A stretch of 64,000 nt of DNA from Oceanimonas baumannii (GCF_002245495.1 NZ_NQJF01000008.1:153284-217283); one strand, 5' to 3'. Shown: positions 19,703 to 30,195, numbered from the stretch's first letter. Program-made: numbers and translations. Notes: a model not told the origin generated them from the sequence alone.

Positions 19703-21277
19703 ATGGATCCCATTTTAATTGCTGTCGCCTTTGGTTGCGGCCTCGTTGTTTATCTCATCGGCCTGCCGCCGCTCATTGGTTTTCTGGGCGCCGGCTTTAT
19801 ACTCAATGCCATGGGGTTTGAATCTAATGCTACCCTCAGTACCCTCGCCAACCTGGGCGTCACCCTGCTGCTGTTCAGCATCGGTCTGAAGCTCGACATA
19901 AAAACCCTGCTGCGCAAAGAAGTCTGGGGCACTGCCTGCGGCCATATCGTGTCATCCACCGCCCTGTTTACCCTGGTGTTGCTCGGCATTAAAACCCTGG
20001 GCTTTGCCCTGGCACAAGAACTGCAATGGCAGCAAGCCATGTTAATGGCCTTCGCACTCAGCTTTTCCAGTACCGTCTTTGCGGTGAAGGTACTGGAAGA
20101 GCGCAGCGACATGAATACCTTCTACGGCGTGGTGGCTATTGGTGTGCTGGTCATGCAGGACCTGTTTGCCGTGGCCTTTTTCAGCATTTCTGCCGGCAAG
20201 ATACCCAGCCCCTGGGCCCTGGCACTGCTGGTCGTCCTGCCACTGCTGCGCCCGGTCTTCTTCCGCATTCTGGAGCGGGCCGGTCACGGCGAGCTGCAAA
20301 CACTGTTTGCGATATTTCTGGCGCTGGTAGTGGGCTATGGCGGTTTTCAGCTGGTAGGCCTTAAAGGCGATCTCGGTGCGCTAATTATCGGGATGATGCT
20401 GGCTTCCCACTACAGCGCGCCCGATCTGGCCAAATCGTTCTTCAATATGAAAGAGCTGTTCCTGGTGGCCTTTTTCCTGAACATTGGTCTCAATGGCATG
20501 CCCACCATGGATGCACTCTGGATCGCATTGATTTTACTGCTGATCCTGCCACTGAAAAGCCTGCTGTATTACCAGCTGTACAAGCGCTGCTTTCTGCGCC
20601 CGCGTACCGCCTTGCTGGCCACCATGAGCCTGAGTAACTATTCAGAGTTTGGTCTGATCGTGGCCGCCCTGGCCGCTCAGCAAGGACTGCTCAGCAACGA
20701 CTGGGTGATTGTGGCCTCTATTGCCCTGGCCATCTCGTTTGTGGCATCGGCTCCGCTCAACGCCAACAACGAGAATATTTATCGCCGGTTAATGCACAAA
20801 CTCTCACCACGGGATCCTGCACGACTCCACCCCGATGACATGCCCATTAACCTGGGGGATGCCAACATTCTGATTGTGGGCATGGGCCGCATTGGTCAGG
20901 GTGCCTATATGGAGCTGGAAAGCGTGAACCCGCAGTGCAAACTGGTAGGCATCGACGCCGACGAGAAAAAGATTTCTCTGCTGAAAGAGCTCAATATCAA
21001 TGTGATCAAGGGAGATGCATCGGACTCCGACTTCTGGGACAAGGCCAATATAGGAACCGATCTGGAATATATCTTTCTGGCCATGCCCAACCATGCCGGT
21101 AACCTCTACGCACTTGAGCAGATCCGCCACGCCAATTTCTCGGGCAGGGTCGCCGCCATTATTCGCTACCCTGAAGAAGGTGCCCAGTTGCGTGAACTCG
21201 GTGCGGACGATGTGTTCAATATCTATGAAGAAGCCGGTAGCGGTTTTGCCCGTCATGTAATTGAACATACGGGGTAA
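19703..21277 (+). CDS. CPA2-type cation:proton antiporter with TrkA-N domain
   Basis: This 524-residue protein has 12 or more N-terminal helices of the Na+/H+ exchanger fold (about 1-370). A cytosolic Rossmann-type RCK domain follows from about 390 (ILIVGMGRIGQGAYMELE), ending near 520. It resembles the KefB/YbaL group of K+ or Na+/H+ antiporters gated by nucleotide binding. The ion is not determined by the sequence. The gene is alone on its strand and ends at a strong hairpin. Confidence 0.87.
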   Translation: MDPILIAVAFGCGLVVYLIGLPPLIGFLGAGFILNAMGFESNATLSTLANLGVTLLLFSIGLKLDIKTLLRKEVWGTACGHIVSSTALFTLVLLGIKTLGFALAQELQWQQAMLMAFALSFSSTVFAVKVLEERSDMNTFYGVVAIGVLVMQDLFAVAFFSISAGKIPSPWALALLVVLPLLRPVFFRILERAGHGELQTLFAIFLALVVGYGGFQLVGLKGDLGALIIGMMLASHYSAPDLAKSFFNMKELFLVAFFLNIGLNGMPTMDALWIALILLLILPLKSLLYYQLYKRCFLRPRTALLATMSLSNYSEFGLIVAALAAQQGLLSNDWVIVASIALAISFVASAPLNANNENIYRRLMHKLSPRDPARLHPDDMPINLGDANILIVGMGRIGQGAYMELESVNPQCKLVGIDADEKKISLLKELNINVIKGDASDSDFWDKANIGTDLEYIFLAMPNHAGNLYALEQIRHANFSGRVAAIIRYPEEGAQLRELGADDVFNIYEEAGSGFARHVIEHTG

Positions 21278-21302
21278 GCAGAGCAACCACTCTCAGCCCT
21301 CC

Positions 21303-21353
21303 TGCCCGTGCAACCGGGCCTGCTATCCTCTTGCAGGCCCGGTTGCACGGGCA
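21303..21353. terminator. Perfect 21 bp inverted repeat between convergent genes
   Basis: The arms at 21303-21323 and 21333-21353 are perfectly complementary with a 9 nt loop. The repeat sits between the antiporter (plus) and psiE (minus). It is very GC-rich and lacks a T-run, so it is probably a bidirectional terminator or transcript-end stabiliser. Confidence 0.65.
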
Positions 21354-21377
21354 ATTCACATCTTACCCTGCCTCAGC

Positions 21378-21779
21378 TTAATGCCCGCTATCATCCTTAT
21401 CGTAGGGATACTTGGTGTGGCCTACCCGAATGGCAAGAATGGCCAGCGCAAGTACCAGCGCAGCTCCGGCCACGGTGATCAACCGCCAGTTATCCATGCC
21501 TTTCATATCCAGGATCAGATACCGGGCCAATGCCACGATGGCAATATAAAGCGGAATGCGGATGGGTAACTTGCCCGAACGCAGGTAAATCGCCACCATC
21601 GCCAGCACTTCCAGATAAATGAACATCAGCAGCAGATCAGCCAGGGTCACGTTGCGTGCCTGCCACATGGTGTTGACTTCCAGAGCCACAGCTATCACCG
21701 TTGCCACCGCCACAATAATCAGACCAATATGCTGCATCAGATCCAGTACCCGGCTTCCCAGCATTCTGTTCTCGCTCAT
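21378..21779 (-). CDS. psiE: PsiE family membrane protein
   Basis: This protein of about 133 residues has four transmembrane helices and matches the phosphate-starvation-inducible PsiE family (LRSGKLPIRIPLYIAIVALAR is the characteristic region). The ATG at 21779 is chosen because AAGGAG lies upstream; an in-frame start at 21899 would add a non-conserved charged leader. It is divergent from the SulP gene. The function is not established in the family. Confidence 0.8.
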   Translation of the reverse strand: MSENRMLGSRVLDLMQHIGLIIVAVATVIAVALEVNTMWQARNVTLADLLLMFIYLEVLAMVAIYLRSGKLPIRIPLYIAIVALARYLILDMKGMDNWRLITVAGAALVLALAILAIRVGHTKYPYDKDDSGH

Positions 21780-21969
21780 TTCCCTATTCTCCTTATTTTG
21801 TTTCTGTGACAACATCATCCCTTCCCGTCTGGCGGCCATGCCACTCGCCTTGTCCGAGCCGGACCGGATCTTTATAATAACCGGTCTTAAAATCGCCACG
21901 CTTATAACAAATGACGTTTAAATTAAGATTTTGCATAACGTTTGCGTGCAACACAATTCGGAAACCGTA

Positions 21970-23454
21970 ATGATCTCCAATCTCAAGCAAACCTGGTTCT
22001 TTAACGTCAGAGGCGACGTACTGGCCGGCCTGGTGGTCGCGCTGGCTCTGATCCCGGAAGCCATCGCCTTCTCCATTATTGCCGGTGTCGATCCCAAAAT
22101 CGGCCTTTACGCCTCATTCAGCATGGCGGTTGTCATTGCCTTTGCCGGTGGCCGGCCGGGCATGATTTCTGCCGCCACCGGCGCCATGGCGCTGCTGATG
22201 GTCACACTGGTCAAGGAGCACGGCCTGCAATACCTGCTGGCGGCTACCCTGCTGTGCGGTGTATTTCAGATCATTATCGGTTATCTCAAGCTCGGCCAGC
22301 TGATGCGCTTTGTATCCCGCTCCGTGGTCACCGGCTTCGTTAATGCGCTCGCCATCCTGATTTTTATGGCCCAGTTACCGGAGCTGACCAACGTCACCTG
22401 GCATGTGTACGCCATGACCGCTGCCGGCCTGGGCATTATCTATCTGCTGCCGCTGGTGCCCCGTATCGGTAAACTGCTGCCGTCACCGCTGGTGTGCATT
22501 GTCGGTCTCACCATCGTTGCCATGGTCTTCAACATTGATATACGCACCGTGGGTGACATGGGTGAGCTGCCCGATACGCTGCCCGTGTTCCTGTGGCCCG
22601 ATGTGCCGCTGAACCTGGAAACCTTTGCCATCATCTTCCCCTACTCTCTGTCACTGGCGGTGGTGGGCCTGCTGGAGTCAATGATGACCGCCACCATAGT
22701 AGATGACCTCACCGACACCAAAAGCGATAAGAACCGCGAGTGCAAGGGCCAGGGCGTGGCCAACATCGCCACCGGCCTGCTCGGCGGTATGGCCGGTTGT
22801 GCCATGATTGGCCAGTCGGTGATCAACGTGAAGTCCGGTGGCCGAGGCCGGCTTTCCACCCTGGTGGCCGGGGTGGTGCTGCTGATTCTGGTGGTGTTCC
22901 TTGGCCCCTGGGTATCGCAAATCCCCATGGCGGCACTGGTGGCAGTCATGATCATGGTGTCCATCGGTACCTTCAGTTGGAGCTCAATCCGCGATGTCCG
23001 CACGCTGCCGGTAAGCAGCAGCCTGGTCACCTTCGCCACTGTCGCCGTGGTGGTGTATACCCATAACCTGGCCTGGGGCGTGCTGGTGGGTGTGCTGCTG
23101 AGTGCGCTGTTCTTTGCCAACAAGGTGGGTCAGCTCCTGTATATCGGTTCGGAAAAGACCACAGACGGTACCCGCGAATACCAGGTAGTGGGACAGGTTT
23201 TCTTTACCTCCGCCGAGCAGTTTGTAGCCGCCTTTGATTTCAAGGAAGTCACCGAGCGTGTGCGCATCGATCTCAGCCGCGCCCATTTCTGGGACATTAC
23301 CGCCATCAGTGCCCTCGACAAAGTGGTGCTCACGTTTAAACGGGAAGGCACGGAAGTGGACATTATTGGCCTGAACGAGGCCAGCGCAACCCTGGTAGAT
23401 CGCTTTGCCGTGCATAATGATCCCAAGGCCGTTGAAAAACTCATGGGTCACTAA
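21970..23454 (+). CDS. SulP family anion transporter
   Basis: This 494-residue inner-membrane anion transporter has a transmembrane domain with the SulP start ([24 protein letters not shown]) and a C-terminal STAS domain from about 405 ([22 protein letters not shown]). The substrate may be sulfate, bicarbonate or another anion. The ATG at 21970 is preferred to 21931. A universal stress protein follows 12 bp downstream, so the two probably form one operon. Confidence 0.9.
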   Translation: MISNLKQTWFFNVRGDVLAGLVVALALIPEAIAFSIIAGVDPKIGLYASFSMAVVIAFAGGRPGMISAATGAMALLMVTLVKEHGLQYLLAATLLCGVFQIIIGYLKLGQLMRFVSRSVVTGFVNALAILIFMAQLPELTNVTWHVYAMTAAGLGIIYLLPLVPRIGKLLPSPLVCIVGLTIVAMVFNIDIRTVGDMGELPDTLPVFLWPDVPLNLETFAIIFPYSLSLAVVGLLESMMTATIVDDLTDTKSDKNRECKGQGVANIATGLLGGMAGCAMIGQSVINVKSGGRGRLSTLVAGVVLLILVVFLGPWVSQIPMAALVAVMIMVSIGTFSWSSIRDVRTLPVSSSLVTFATVAVVVYTHNLAWGVLVGVLLSALFFANKVGQLLYIGSEKTTDGTREYQVVGQVFFTSAEQFVAAFDFKEVTERVRIDLSRAHFWDITAISALDKVVLTFKREGTEVDIIGLNEASATLVDRFAVHNDPKAVEKLMGH

Positions 23455-23466
23455 AGGAGACAGGCA

Positions 23467-24321
23467 ATGACCGAACAAGTACTGGCATGTATCGATGGCT
23501 CAGGCCACGCCGCCGGCGTATGCGACTGGGCCGGCTGGGCGGCCCAGCGCCTGGGTGCCCCTCTGACTATGATTCATATCCTCGACAAAAACCCGGAGCC
23601 GGTACAGGGCGACCTGAGCGGCAGTATCGGCCTGGGCAGTCAGGAACAACTGCTGGCGGAGCTGGCCGAGCTGGATGCCAGACGGGGTAAACTGGCCCGG
23701 GAGCAAGGCCGGCTGATGCTGGAGGCAGCCAAACAGCGGGTGAGTGCAAACGGAGCCACTGATGTCGACACCCTGCAGCGCCATGGCACCCTGGTAGATA
23801 ATCTGGTGGAGCTGGAGCCACACACCCGCTTGCTGGTGCTGGGGCGTCATGGCGAGGCTTCAACCTCGGCCCATGCGCATTTAGGCAGTCATGTAGAGCA
23901 GGTCATCCGTGCCATGCACAGGCCTGTCCTGGTAACTCAGGGCGAGTTTCATGCGCCACAGAAAATCATGCTGGCCTTTGACGGCAGCGCCACAACCTGT
24001 AAGGGGGTGGAAATGCTGGCGGCCAGCCCCCTGTTTAAAGGACTGGAGCTGCACCTGGCGCTGGCCGGTGCCAACACCGACGATAACCGCGCGCAGCTGG
24101 AATGGGCCCGTCAGTTACTGGAGCAAGCGGATATATCCGCTACTACGGCCATCGTACCCGGCGACGCCGGCAAGGCCCTGGTCAGCTATCAGCAAGAGCA
24201 TGACATCCATTTAATCATCATGGGAGCCTATGGCCATTCCCGGATCCGCCAGTGGCTGGTCGGCAGCACCACTACCGCCATGCTCAGGGACGCCATGACA
24301 CCGCTGCTGATCTTGCGCTAA
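23467..24321 (+). CDS. Universal stress protein, two UspA domains
   Basis: This 284-residue cytoplasmic protein has two tandem UspA folds. The second carries the nucleotide-binding pattern near its end (IIMGAYGHSRIRQWLVGSTT). It starts 12 bp after the SulP stop, with GGAGACAGG as ribosome site, so it is co-transcribed. It is a clear paralogue of the gene at 24931 (same length, same IMLAFDGS/VMIAFDGS start of the second domain). Confidence 0.9.
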   Translation: MTEQVLACIDGSGHAAGVCDWAGWAAQRLGAPLTMIHILDKNPEPVQGDLSGSIGLGSQEQLLAELAELDARRGKLAREQGRLMLEAAKQRVSANGATDVDTLQRHGTLVDNLVELEPHTRLLVLGRHGEASTSAHAHLGSHVEQVIRAMHRPVLVTQGEFHAPQKIMLAFDGSATTCKGVEMLAASPLFKGLELHLALAGANTDDNRAQLEWARQLLEQADISATTAIVPGDAGKALVSYQQEHDIHLIIMGAYGHSRIRQWLVGSTTTAMLRDAMTPLLILR

Positions 24322-24382
24322 ACCCGGCACCACCGTGACTTACTGATAGTCACAGCGTATACCAGCCATTTTCCCTCCGAAA

Positions 24383-24408
24383 ACAAGGAAGCCGCCCGGC
24401 TTCCTTGT
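24383..24408. terminator. Intrinsic terminator between convergent genes
   Basis: A stem of 11 bp (ACAAGGAAGCC / GGCTTCCTTGT) with a GCCC loop is followed on the minus strand by TTTT. It serves the SulP-Usp operon and the small secreted protein gene. Confidence 0.8.
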
Positions 24409-24432
24409 GCTGTCAGGCAAACCACTCAAGTA

Positions 24433-24624
24433 CTACGGACGGCAATAACCCGGCAGTTTCTTGCCCTGTTTTTCAAGCATTTTGCACTGCCGGTTATCTG
24501 CACCATCTCCTACTTGCAAGGGCACATCAAAAGCAGGCTGAGTCGCAGTTGCGGCGGATGAAGAAAGCGGCACCATGCCAAGGGCAAACACGGCGGCAAC
24601 CATTAAGGACATGACGGTTTTCAT
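24433..24624 (-). CDS. Small exported protein of unknown function
   Basis: This 63-residue frame has a convincing signal peptide (MKTVMSLMVAAVFALGMVPL, then SSSAA) and a short mature part with two Cys (NRQCKMLEKQGKKLPGYC) that could form a disulfide. GGAGAATAT lies upstream of the start. The end of the protein weakly recalls PsiF-type repeats, but I cannot assign it. Confidence 0.6.
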   Translation of the reverse strand: MKTVMSLMVAAVFALGMVPLSSSAATATQPAFDVPLQVGDGADNRQCKMLEKQGKKLPGYCRP

Positions 24625-24930
24625 GGATATTCTCCTTATATAAAGCCGAAGCCAGCTGATATGTATCGCTTCAGCTATGCGGAGGTACTGCTCCGCGGCC
24701 GAAAGAAAACCTGTCGGCTACTTTATTCGACATGTCCATGATCAGTTTTATTACGTTTTTTTACATAATATTTTTAACTAAATGACGCTAAGTTCAGGTC
24801 GTTTTGTTCTGTATCAATAAATGTGACAGTCATGCCCATCACTTCTTTAACCAACAAAAAACTGTGCTACAGTGCGGCCAATAAGCCCCCGAAATTCATT
24901 TTGTATCAATTATTTATCAGGATGAAAAAT

Positions 24931-25785
24931 ATGAGCATCAATGTACTGGCTGGTATCGACGGTTCAAAATACACCGCCTGTGTCAGCGACTATGCGGCCT
25001 GGGCTGCCCAACAACTTTCCGCCTCTCTGGTGCTGCTGAATGTCAGGCACAAGCCAGAGCCGACTCTGCTCTACAACATGGGCGCCGCTACCAGCCTCAG
25101 TGCTCAGGACAAGATCCATGCCGAACTTGCCGATCTCGACAAAAAACGGGCTGAGCTTGTCAGAACCCAGAGCCAGGTACTGCTGGAGCAGGCCAGCGCG
25201 CATATCACACAGGCGGGATATCCTGCCCCACGCACCATTTCACGTGAGGGACGGCTCACCGACGTACTGGCGCAATATGATGACTATGCAGATCTGGTGG
25301 TACTGGGCCGTCGTGGCAATAATGAAGACGATAACCCCGAGCGCCTGGGCAGCCATGTGGAGCAGGTGATCCGGACCACTGACAAGCCGCTGCTGCTGAC
25401 CGATGGCGACTTCCGCCCTCCCCAACGGGTCATGATTGCCTTTGATGGCAGTGACACCACCCGCAAGTGCGTGGACTATATTGCCAAATCCCCCTTGTTC
25501 AAGGGTCTGGAATGCCACCTGGTGATGGTTGCCGGCCCCAGCGAAGAAAAGCAGCTCCAGCTGGAAGCAGCACGACAGTTACTGGAAGACAACGGCCATC
25601 AGGCCACCGCTGCACTGCTGCAGGGAGAAGTGAAGAAAAACCTGCTGGCCTACCAGGAAAAACAGAACATGGATGTGATGGTAATGGGGGCCTATGGCCA
25701 TTCCCGTATCCGCCTGTGGCTGCTGGGCAGCATTACCAACCTGATACTGCAGGAGTCTCACAAGCCGATGCTGATCCTGCGCTGA
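24931..25785 (+). CDS. Universal stress protein, two UspA domains
   Basis: This 284-residue tandem UspA protein has a second-domain ATP-type motif VMGAYGHSRIRLWLLGSIT. The ATG at 24931 is set by AGGA 8 bp upstream; longer in-frame starts at 24823 and 24922 would add a non-conserved leader. It is a paralogue of the USP at 23467. It has its own AT-rich promoter region (24730-24925) and a downstream terminator. Confidence 0.88.
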   Translation: MSINVLAGIDGSKYTACVSDYAAWAAQQLSASLVLLNVRHKPEPTLLYNMGAATSLSAQDKIHAELADLDKKRAELVRTQSQVLLEQASAHITQAGYPAPRTISREGRLTDVLAQYDDYADLVVLGRRGNNEDDNPERLGSHVEQVIRTTDKPLLLTDGDFRPPQRVMIAFDGSDTTRKCVDYIAKSPLFKGLECHLVMVAGPSEEKQLQLEAARQLLEDNGHQATAALLQGEVKKNLLAYQEKQNMDVMVMGAYGHSRIRLWLLGSITNLILQESHKPMLILR

Positions 25786-25806
25786 TACCATTCTTGCCGC
25801 ATGAAT

Positions 25807-25838
25807 AAAAAACGCCGGGCAATGCCCGGCGTTTTTTT
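25807..25838 (+). terminator. Intrinsic terminator after the USP gene
   Basis: The stem CGCCGGGC / GCCCGGCG (25813-25820 with 25824-25831) has an AAT loop, preceded by an A-run and followed by seven T. Confidence 0.92.
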
Positions 25839-25857
25839 GTATCTCTGTAACTCAGCT

Positions 25858-25952
25858 ATCGTCATCTCCGCAACTCAACCATCGTCATCTCCGCGAAGGC
25901 AGAGATCCATGGCACATTGCACTGGACTCCCGCTTCCGCGGGAGTGACAAAA
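25858..25952. repeat. REP-like palindromic repeat pair
   Basis: The region contains a repeated ATCGTCATCTCCGC (near 25858 and near 25890) and an inverted partner (GGACTCCCGCTTCCGCGGGAGTGAC cut into arms at 25925-25949). The arms resemble the extragenic CGTCATTCCCGC-type elements common in proteobacteria. It sits between convergent transcription units. Confidence 0.55.
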
Positions 25953-25973
25953 TAGAAATACAGGAATGAAAAA

Positions 25974-27566
25974 TCAGAACACGCCCTGCTCACGCAGGTA
26001 GTCATCGTAGCTGCCGCTGAAGTCACGGATGCCGCTTTCACTCAGCTCCAGAATACGGGTGGCCAGCGATGACACGAATTCCCGGTCATGTGACACGAAG
26101 ATCAGGGTCCCCGGGTACATTTCCAGCGCCATATTCAGTGACTCGATGGATTCCATATCCAGGTGGTTGGTGGGTTCATCCATCACCAGAATATTGGGCT
26201 TGTGCATCATCAGTTTACCAAACAGCATACGCCCCTGTTCACCGCCCGACAGCACGCCCACCTTTTTCTTGATGTCGTCCTGACTGAACAGCAGCCGGCC
26301 CAGCACCGAGCGCACGGTCTGCTCGTCGTCGCCTTCCTGCTGCCACTGGCTCATCCATTCAAACACAGTGAGCTCGGTGTCGAAATCAACGGCATGATCC
26401 TGGGCGTAATAACCAATGCTGGCATTTTCCGACCATTTAATACTGCCGCTGTCTGCCGGCAGCTCACCCACCAGGGTTTTCACCAGGGTGGATTTACCAA
26501 TGCCGTTGGTACCCAGAATGGCGATGCGCTCACCCACTTCTACCAGCATGCTGAGGTTTTTAAACAGCGGTTCCTCACCATAGCCCTTGGCCAGGCCTTC
26601 CACTTCGAGAATGTTGCGGTAGAGCTTCTTGTCCTGCTCAAAACGAATAAACGGGTTCTGGCGACTGGATGCCTTGACCTCTTCCAGCTTGATTTTGTCG
26701 ATCTGCTTGGCACGGGAGGTCGCCTGACGCGCCTTGGACGCATTCGCGCTAAAGCGGGACACAAAGCTTTGCAGCTCAGCAATTTGCGCCTTTTTCTTGG
26801 CGTTGTCGGACAGCAGCCGCTCCCGGGCCTGAGTAGCAGCCAGCATATACTCGTCGTAATTGCCCGGATAGACCCGGAGCTCGCCGTAATCCAGATCCGC
26901 CATATGAGTACACACACTGTTCAGAAAATGGCGATCGTGAGAAATGATGATCATGGTGCTGTTGCGCTCGTTCAGTGCGCCTTCCAGCCAGCGAATGGTA
27001 TCGATATCCAGGTTGTTGGTGGGTTCGTCGAGCAGCAGCACATCGGGATCGGAAAACAGCGCCTGCGCCAGCAGAACCCGCAGCTTCCAGCCCGGCGCCA
27101 CTTCGCTCATTGGGCCCTGATGCTGCTCCAGCGGAATACCCACGCCCAGCAGCAACTCGCCGGCACGGGCCTCCGCGGTGTAACCGTCATATTCGGCCAC
27201 CAGGCCTTCCAGCTCGGCGGCACGCATATAATCTTCGTCGCTCGCTTCAAGGTTGGCGTAAATACTGTCACGTTCGTGCATGGCAGCCCACAGCTCTGCA
27301 TGGCCCATCATCACCACGTCCAGCACCCTTTCGTTCTCATAGGCGAACTGATCCTGACGCAGCTTACCGATGCGCTCGTTAACATCCAGGCTCACGTTGC
27401 CGGCGCTGGGCTCCAGATCCCCCCCCAGAATTTTCATAAAGGTGGATTTACCACAACCGTTGGCACCGATAAGACCATAACGGTTTCCATCGCCAAACTT
27501 GACGGAAATATTTTCAAATAGCGGCTTGGCGCCGAACTGCATGGTGATGTTGTTAGTGGAAATCAA
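25974..27566 (-). CDS. ybiT: ABC-F ATPase, YbiT-like
   Basis: This 530-residue cytoplasmic protein has two ABC domains and no membrane part. Walker A 1 is GANGCGKST and Walker A 2 is GTNGIGKST. Walker B 1 is [11 protein letters not shown] and B 2 is [11 protein letters not shown]. The second signature is LSGGEQGRM, and a linker rich in charged residues joins the domains. Length and N-terminus ([12 protein letters not shown]) match YbiT. ABC-F proteins act on ribosomes. Confidence 0.92.
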   Translation of the reverse strand: MISTNNITMQFGAKPLFENISVKFGDGNRYGLIGANGCGKSTFMKILGGDLEPSAGNVSLDVNERIGKLRQDQFAYENERVLDVVMMGHAELWAAMHERDSIYANLEASDEDYMRAAELEGLVAEYDGYTAEARAGELLLGVGIPLEQHQGPMSEVAPGWKLRVLLAQALFSDPDVLLLDEPTNNLDIDTIRWLEGALNERNSTMIIISHDRHFLNSVCTHMADLDYGELRVYPGNYDEYMLAATQARERLLSDNAKKKAQIAELQSFVSRFSANASKARQATSRAKQIDKIKLEEVKASSRQNPFIRFEQDKKLYRNILEVEGLAKGYGEEPLFKNLSMLVEVGERIAILGTNGIGKSTLVKTLVGELPADSGSIKWSENASIGYYAQDHAVDFDTELTVFEWMSQWQQEGDDEQTVRSVLGRLLFSQDDIKKKVGVLSGGEQGRMLFGKLMMHKPNILVMDEPTNHLDMESIESLNMALEMYPGTLIFVSHDREFVSSLATRILELSESGIRDFSGSYDDYLREQGVF

Positions 27567-27682
27567 AGAAACAGACTCGCTATTGATAATGAAGAGGGAA
27601 AGGCAAAACGCCAGAGGCCGCCAAGGATACCGGCGGCTGCAGCAAAGTTCAAAGGCTTGTTCAGGAATTAACCAGCAGGCAA

Positions 27683-28546
27683 CTAACGCGCTACCAGCAC
27701 ATCACAGGGAGGCGCACTTAAAAAGCTCATGGCCAGATTGCCCACCAGCAACCGGCTGATGCCCTGCCGGCCATGATAGCCCAGCACCAGCAGCTGCGCC
27801 TGGCTTTCTTCCACCACAGCGGTAATCGCTTTTTTCACTTCCCCCGAAACAATGCGGGTGTCGATACGATGGTGCTCGTCTTCGGCAATAAAATGCGACA
27901 TTTCTTCCCGTACCTCCTGCTCTATACGGGTACGCTGATGCGCCATCATGCTGTCAGGGTGCACATTTTCCTGACGCAAAAACCCCAGTAACACCGGGGG
28001 TTCAAACACATGTACCAGGCTCACCCTGGCCTGGGGGGCCAGCGCCAGTCCTGCCCGCAGGGCATGATGAGAGCTGCGGGAAAAGTCCGTGGCCGCCACC
28101 AGCTGCCGGTATGGCTGCGGACCGCTGCCATTCACCACCAGCACCGGCATGGTGCAATGGCGCAGCAACCGTTCCACCGTGGTTCCCAGAAACAGCTCCT
28201 GCACCGGCTCCTGATGTTGCGGGCCGGCGATAATTAAGTCGGCACCGATCTCTATGGCTTTGTGTGCCAGGGCCTGAGAGGGTTTACCCAGGATCACATG
28301 CGGTTCAATATGTGCTCTTTGTTCCGAAGGCAGGCTGCTGACCAGCTGCTCCAGAGCCTGCACGGCCCCCTGCTGCAACCGCCGGCGCACCGAGATTTCC
28401 ACCATGGGTTCATATAGCACCATGGCCTCATCAATCACATGCACCAGGTGCAAACGGGCCTTAAGCTCTACGGCCAGCATGGCCGCCCGTTCAATCACCT
28501 GTTCAGAGCCTTTCTGCAGATCTACCGCTGCCAGTAATATCTTCAT
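27683..28546 (-). CDS. Universal stress protein, two UspA domains
   Basis: This protein of about 287 residues starts at the ATG at 28546 ([17 protein letters not shown]), preceded by AAGG; the longer frame to 28642 has a non-conserved leader. It has two UspA domains, the first with [21 protein letters not shown] and the second ending [20 protein letters not shown]. It is distinct from the two USPs near the SulP gene. Divergent from ybjN. Confidence 0.87.
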   Translation of the reverse strand: MKILLAAVDLQKGSEQVIERAAMLAVELKARLHLVHVIDEAMVLYEPMVEISVRRRLQQGAVQALEQLVSSLPSEQRAHIEPHVILGKPSQALAHKAIEIGADLIIAGPQHQEPVQELFLGTTVERLLRHCTMPVLVVNGSGPQPYRQLVAATDFSRSSHHALRAGLALAPQARVSLVHVFEPPVLLGFLRQENVHPDSMMAHQRTRIEQEVREEMSHFIAEDEHHRIDTRIVSGEVKKAITAVVEESQAQLLVLGYHGRQGISRLLVGNLAMSFLSAPPCDVLVAR

Positions 28547-28646
28547 TTTATAAACCTTTTTGTTGCACAGCCGTTCACCGGCCCCCTGACGCAGCTTTCC
28601 CGTTTTTTGCATAAAAAGCAACCAGCCTTGGCATTTGTGCATTGGT

Positions 28647-28674
28647 TTGCGCTGCCACCGCTTTGGTTTACAAT
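28647..28674 (+). promoter_or_regulatory. Probable sigma70 promoter of ybjN
   Basis: TTGCGC, a 16 bp spacer, then TACAAT lies 37 bp upstream of the GTG start. This is a close match to the sigma70 consensus. It is predicted from sequence only. Confidence 0.4.
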
Positions 28675-28710
28675 ATCGCCCCTTCAGCGTTATTTTTATC
28701 GGGATATCAC

Positions 28711-29157
28711 GTGTTAACAGCAGAAATTGCCATGCGTTGGCTGGTGGCCGGCCACATTGATCATTACATTTGCGAAAACTGCCATGGCATTCACCTTGCC
28801 GAACTGCAGGGGCTGGACGGCATCCTGGAAAGCCGGCTGTTTGTAGAGCACGAAGATGCCATTATTACGACTGAAGTGGAAATTCGCCCTACAGCACTGC
28901 TGATGTTAATGGCCGATCTGGGCAGACTGAACATGAACTACCCCAGTCTGAAGGTATTTATCGACATCGTAGACGACAACCTGCCCCGTCTGATTGTGGC
29001 GGAGTACCTGCACACCCAGGCCGGCATCGAGCAACATCAGTTTCAATGGATTGTGCAGCAAACCATGATGGCGACACACCAGCTGGTCCAGGAGCTCGGT
29101 GAACTGGGCTATCTGATGCAGGACGAACCACAAAAAGTACCGACGGCTGTGCATTAA
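28711..29157 (+). CDS. ybjN: YbjN domain-containing protein
   Basis: This 148-residue protein matches E. coli YbjN along its length: YICENCHGIHLAELQGLDG near the N-terminus, EIRPTALL in the middle and IVDDNLPRLIV after it. I chose the GTG at 28711; an ATG at 28732 is also possible. YbjN is a stress- and motility-related cytoplasmic protein of unclear biochemistry. Its fold relates to CesT-type secretion chaperones. Confidence 0.85.
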   Translation: MLTAEIAMRWLVAGHIDHYICENCHGIHLAELQGLDGILESRLFVEHEDAIITTEVEIRPTALLMLMADLGRLNMNYPSLKVFIDIVDDNLPRLIVAEYLHTQAGIEQHQFQWIVQQTMMATHQLVQELGELGYLMQDEPQKVPTAVH

Positions 29158-29308
29158 GCCGGCAGACTGAACAGTAAAAAGGCAGTCGGGCAGCAAATGC
29201 ATAAAAAGACTTGAACCCGCCCGCCTCTGTCAGTACATTACGCCCCGTTCCCAAGGGAACACCACGGAGTGAAGCGAACACTCCCCAATAAAACCGCAAC
29301 AAAAATTT

Positions 29309-29396
29309 GGTGAGGTGTCCGAGTGGCTGAAGGAGCACGCCTGGAAAGTGTGTATACGGAAACGTATCGAGGGTTCGAATCCCTCCCTCACCGCCA
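29309..29396 (+). tRNA. tRNA-Ser (anticodon GGA)
   Basis: This 88 nt tRNA has acceptor GGTGAGG pairing with CCTCACC, an encoded CCA end, a T-loop GTTCGAATC and a long variable arm typical of class II serine tRNAs. The anticodon loop reads CTGGAAA. A terminator follows within 40 bp. Confidence 0.95.
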
Positions 29397-29402
29397 GATT
29401 TT

Positions 29403-29436
29403 AAAACCCCGCGCAGCAATGTGCGGGGTTTTTTCG
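29403..29436 (+). terminator. Intrinsic terminator after tRNA-Ser
   Basis: The stem AAAACCCCGC / GCGGGGTTTT (29403-29412 with 29423-29432) is followed by T residues, directly after the tRNA. Confidence 0.9.
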
Positions 29437-29556
29437 TTGTTCCTTAGCCACTCATTTGGCTCCAGTCGTAATTTAATTCCTGCTGACCGGAAAAATTTCT
29501 CGCTGTTCCCCGCACTGCTGACGGTGTACATAAGCATCCCACAGGAGGGTTTGCTA

Positions 29557-30195
29557 TTGACCAGCGCAGCACACACCAATTTGGTTCACGACGATATTAT
29601 TGGCGCCATTGCCGGCCCCGGCATCGGCATTTTTCCTGACTTTCTCAATACTGCTCAGATTGCAGCGCTACGCCATGACTTTGTCAGCCTGCCCGACTGG
29701 CAAATCACACCGGCAGGTATCGGACGGGAACAGGCCAATCACAATAACGAACGCATTCGCACCGACAAAACCCGCTGGCTGGACGGCTCAACAGCGCCCC
29801 AGCAGGCCTATATGACACAGATGGCGGATTTGCAGCAACAGCTAAACCGCCACCTGTTTATGGGACTTAAGGATTATGAATGTCACTACGCCCGCTATGA
29901 CCAGGGTGACTTTTATAAAAAACACCTGGACGCCTTTCGCGGTCGCAGCAACCGCCGGCTGACCACAGTACTCTATCTTAACGACCACTGGCAGCCGGAA
30001 CACGGTGGCGAGCTACTGGTATATGGTGACAAGAGCAAGACGCCTGTACAGCGGATCATGCCCGCAGGTGGCACCCTGGTGTGCTTTTTATCGGAGCGGT
30101 TTCCGCACGAAGTATTGCCGGCAAATCGAGCCCGGCTCAGTATTGCCGGCTGGTTCCGGGTGGACGATCCCATCACGCCGGCACTCAGGCTGTAG
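29557..30195 (+). CDS. 2-oxoglutarate/Fe(II)-dependent oxygenase, prolyl 4-hydroxylase-like
   Basis: This 212-residue protein starts at a TTG at 29557, with AGGAGG 8 bp upstream; the longer open frame runs back into the tRNA and is not real. A double-stranded beta-helix core is indicated by YKKHLDAF (Fe ligands His and Asp), RRLTTVLYLN, FPHEVLP (third ligand His) and ARLSIAGWFR (2OG-binding Arg). The substrate is unknown. It may hydroxylate a protein side chain. Confidence 0.82.
   Translation: MTSAAHTNLVHDDIIGAIAGPGIGIFPDFLNTAQIAALRHDFVSLPDWQITPAGIGREQANHNNERIRTDKTRWLDGSTAPQQAYMTQMADLQQQLNRHLFMGLKDYECHYARYDQGDFYKKHLDAFRGRSNRRLTTVLYLNDHWQPEHGGELLVYGDKSKTPVQRIMPAGGTLVCFLSERFPHEVLPANRARLSIAGWFRVDDPITPALRL

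Noticed and set aside
26163..27521. 452-codon open frame antisense to ybiT
   Set aside because: The composition (rich in His and Gln) and lack of family motifs mark it as the shadow of the ABC-F gene.
29323..29556. N-terminal extension of the 2OG oxygenase running through the tRNA gene
   Set aside because: The first 78 codons overlap tRNA-Ser and its terminator; the TTG at 29557 with AGGAGG is the sensible start.
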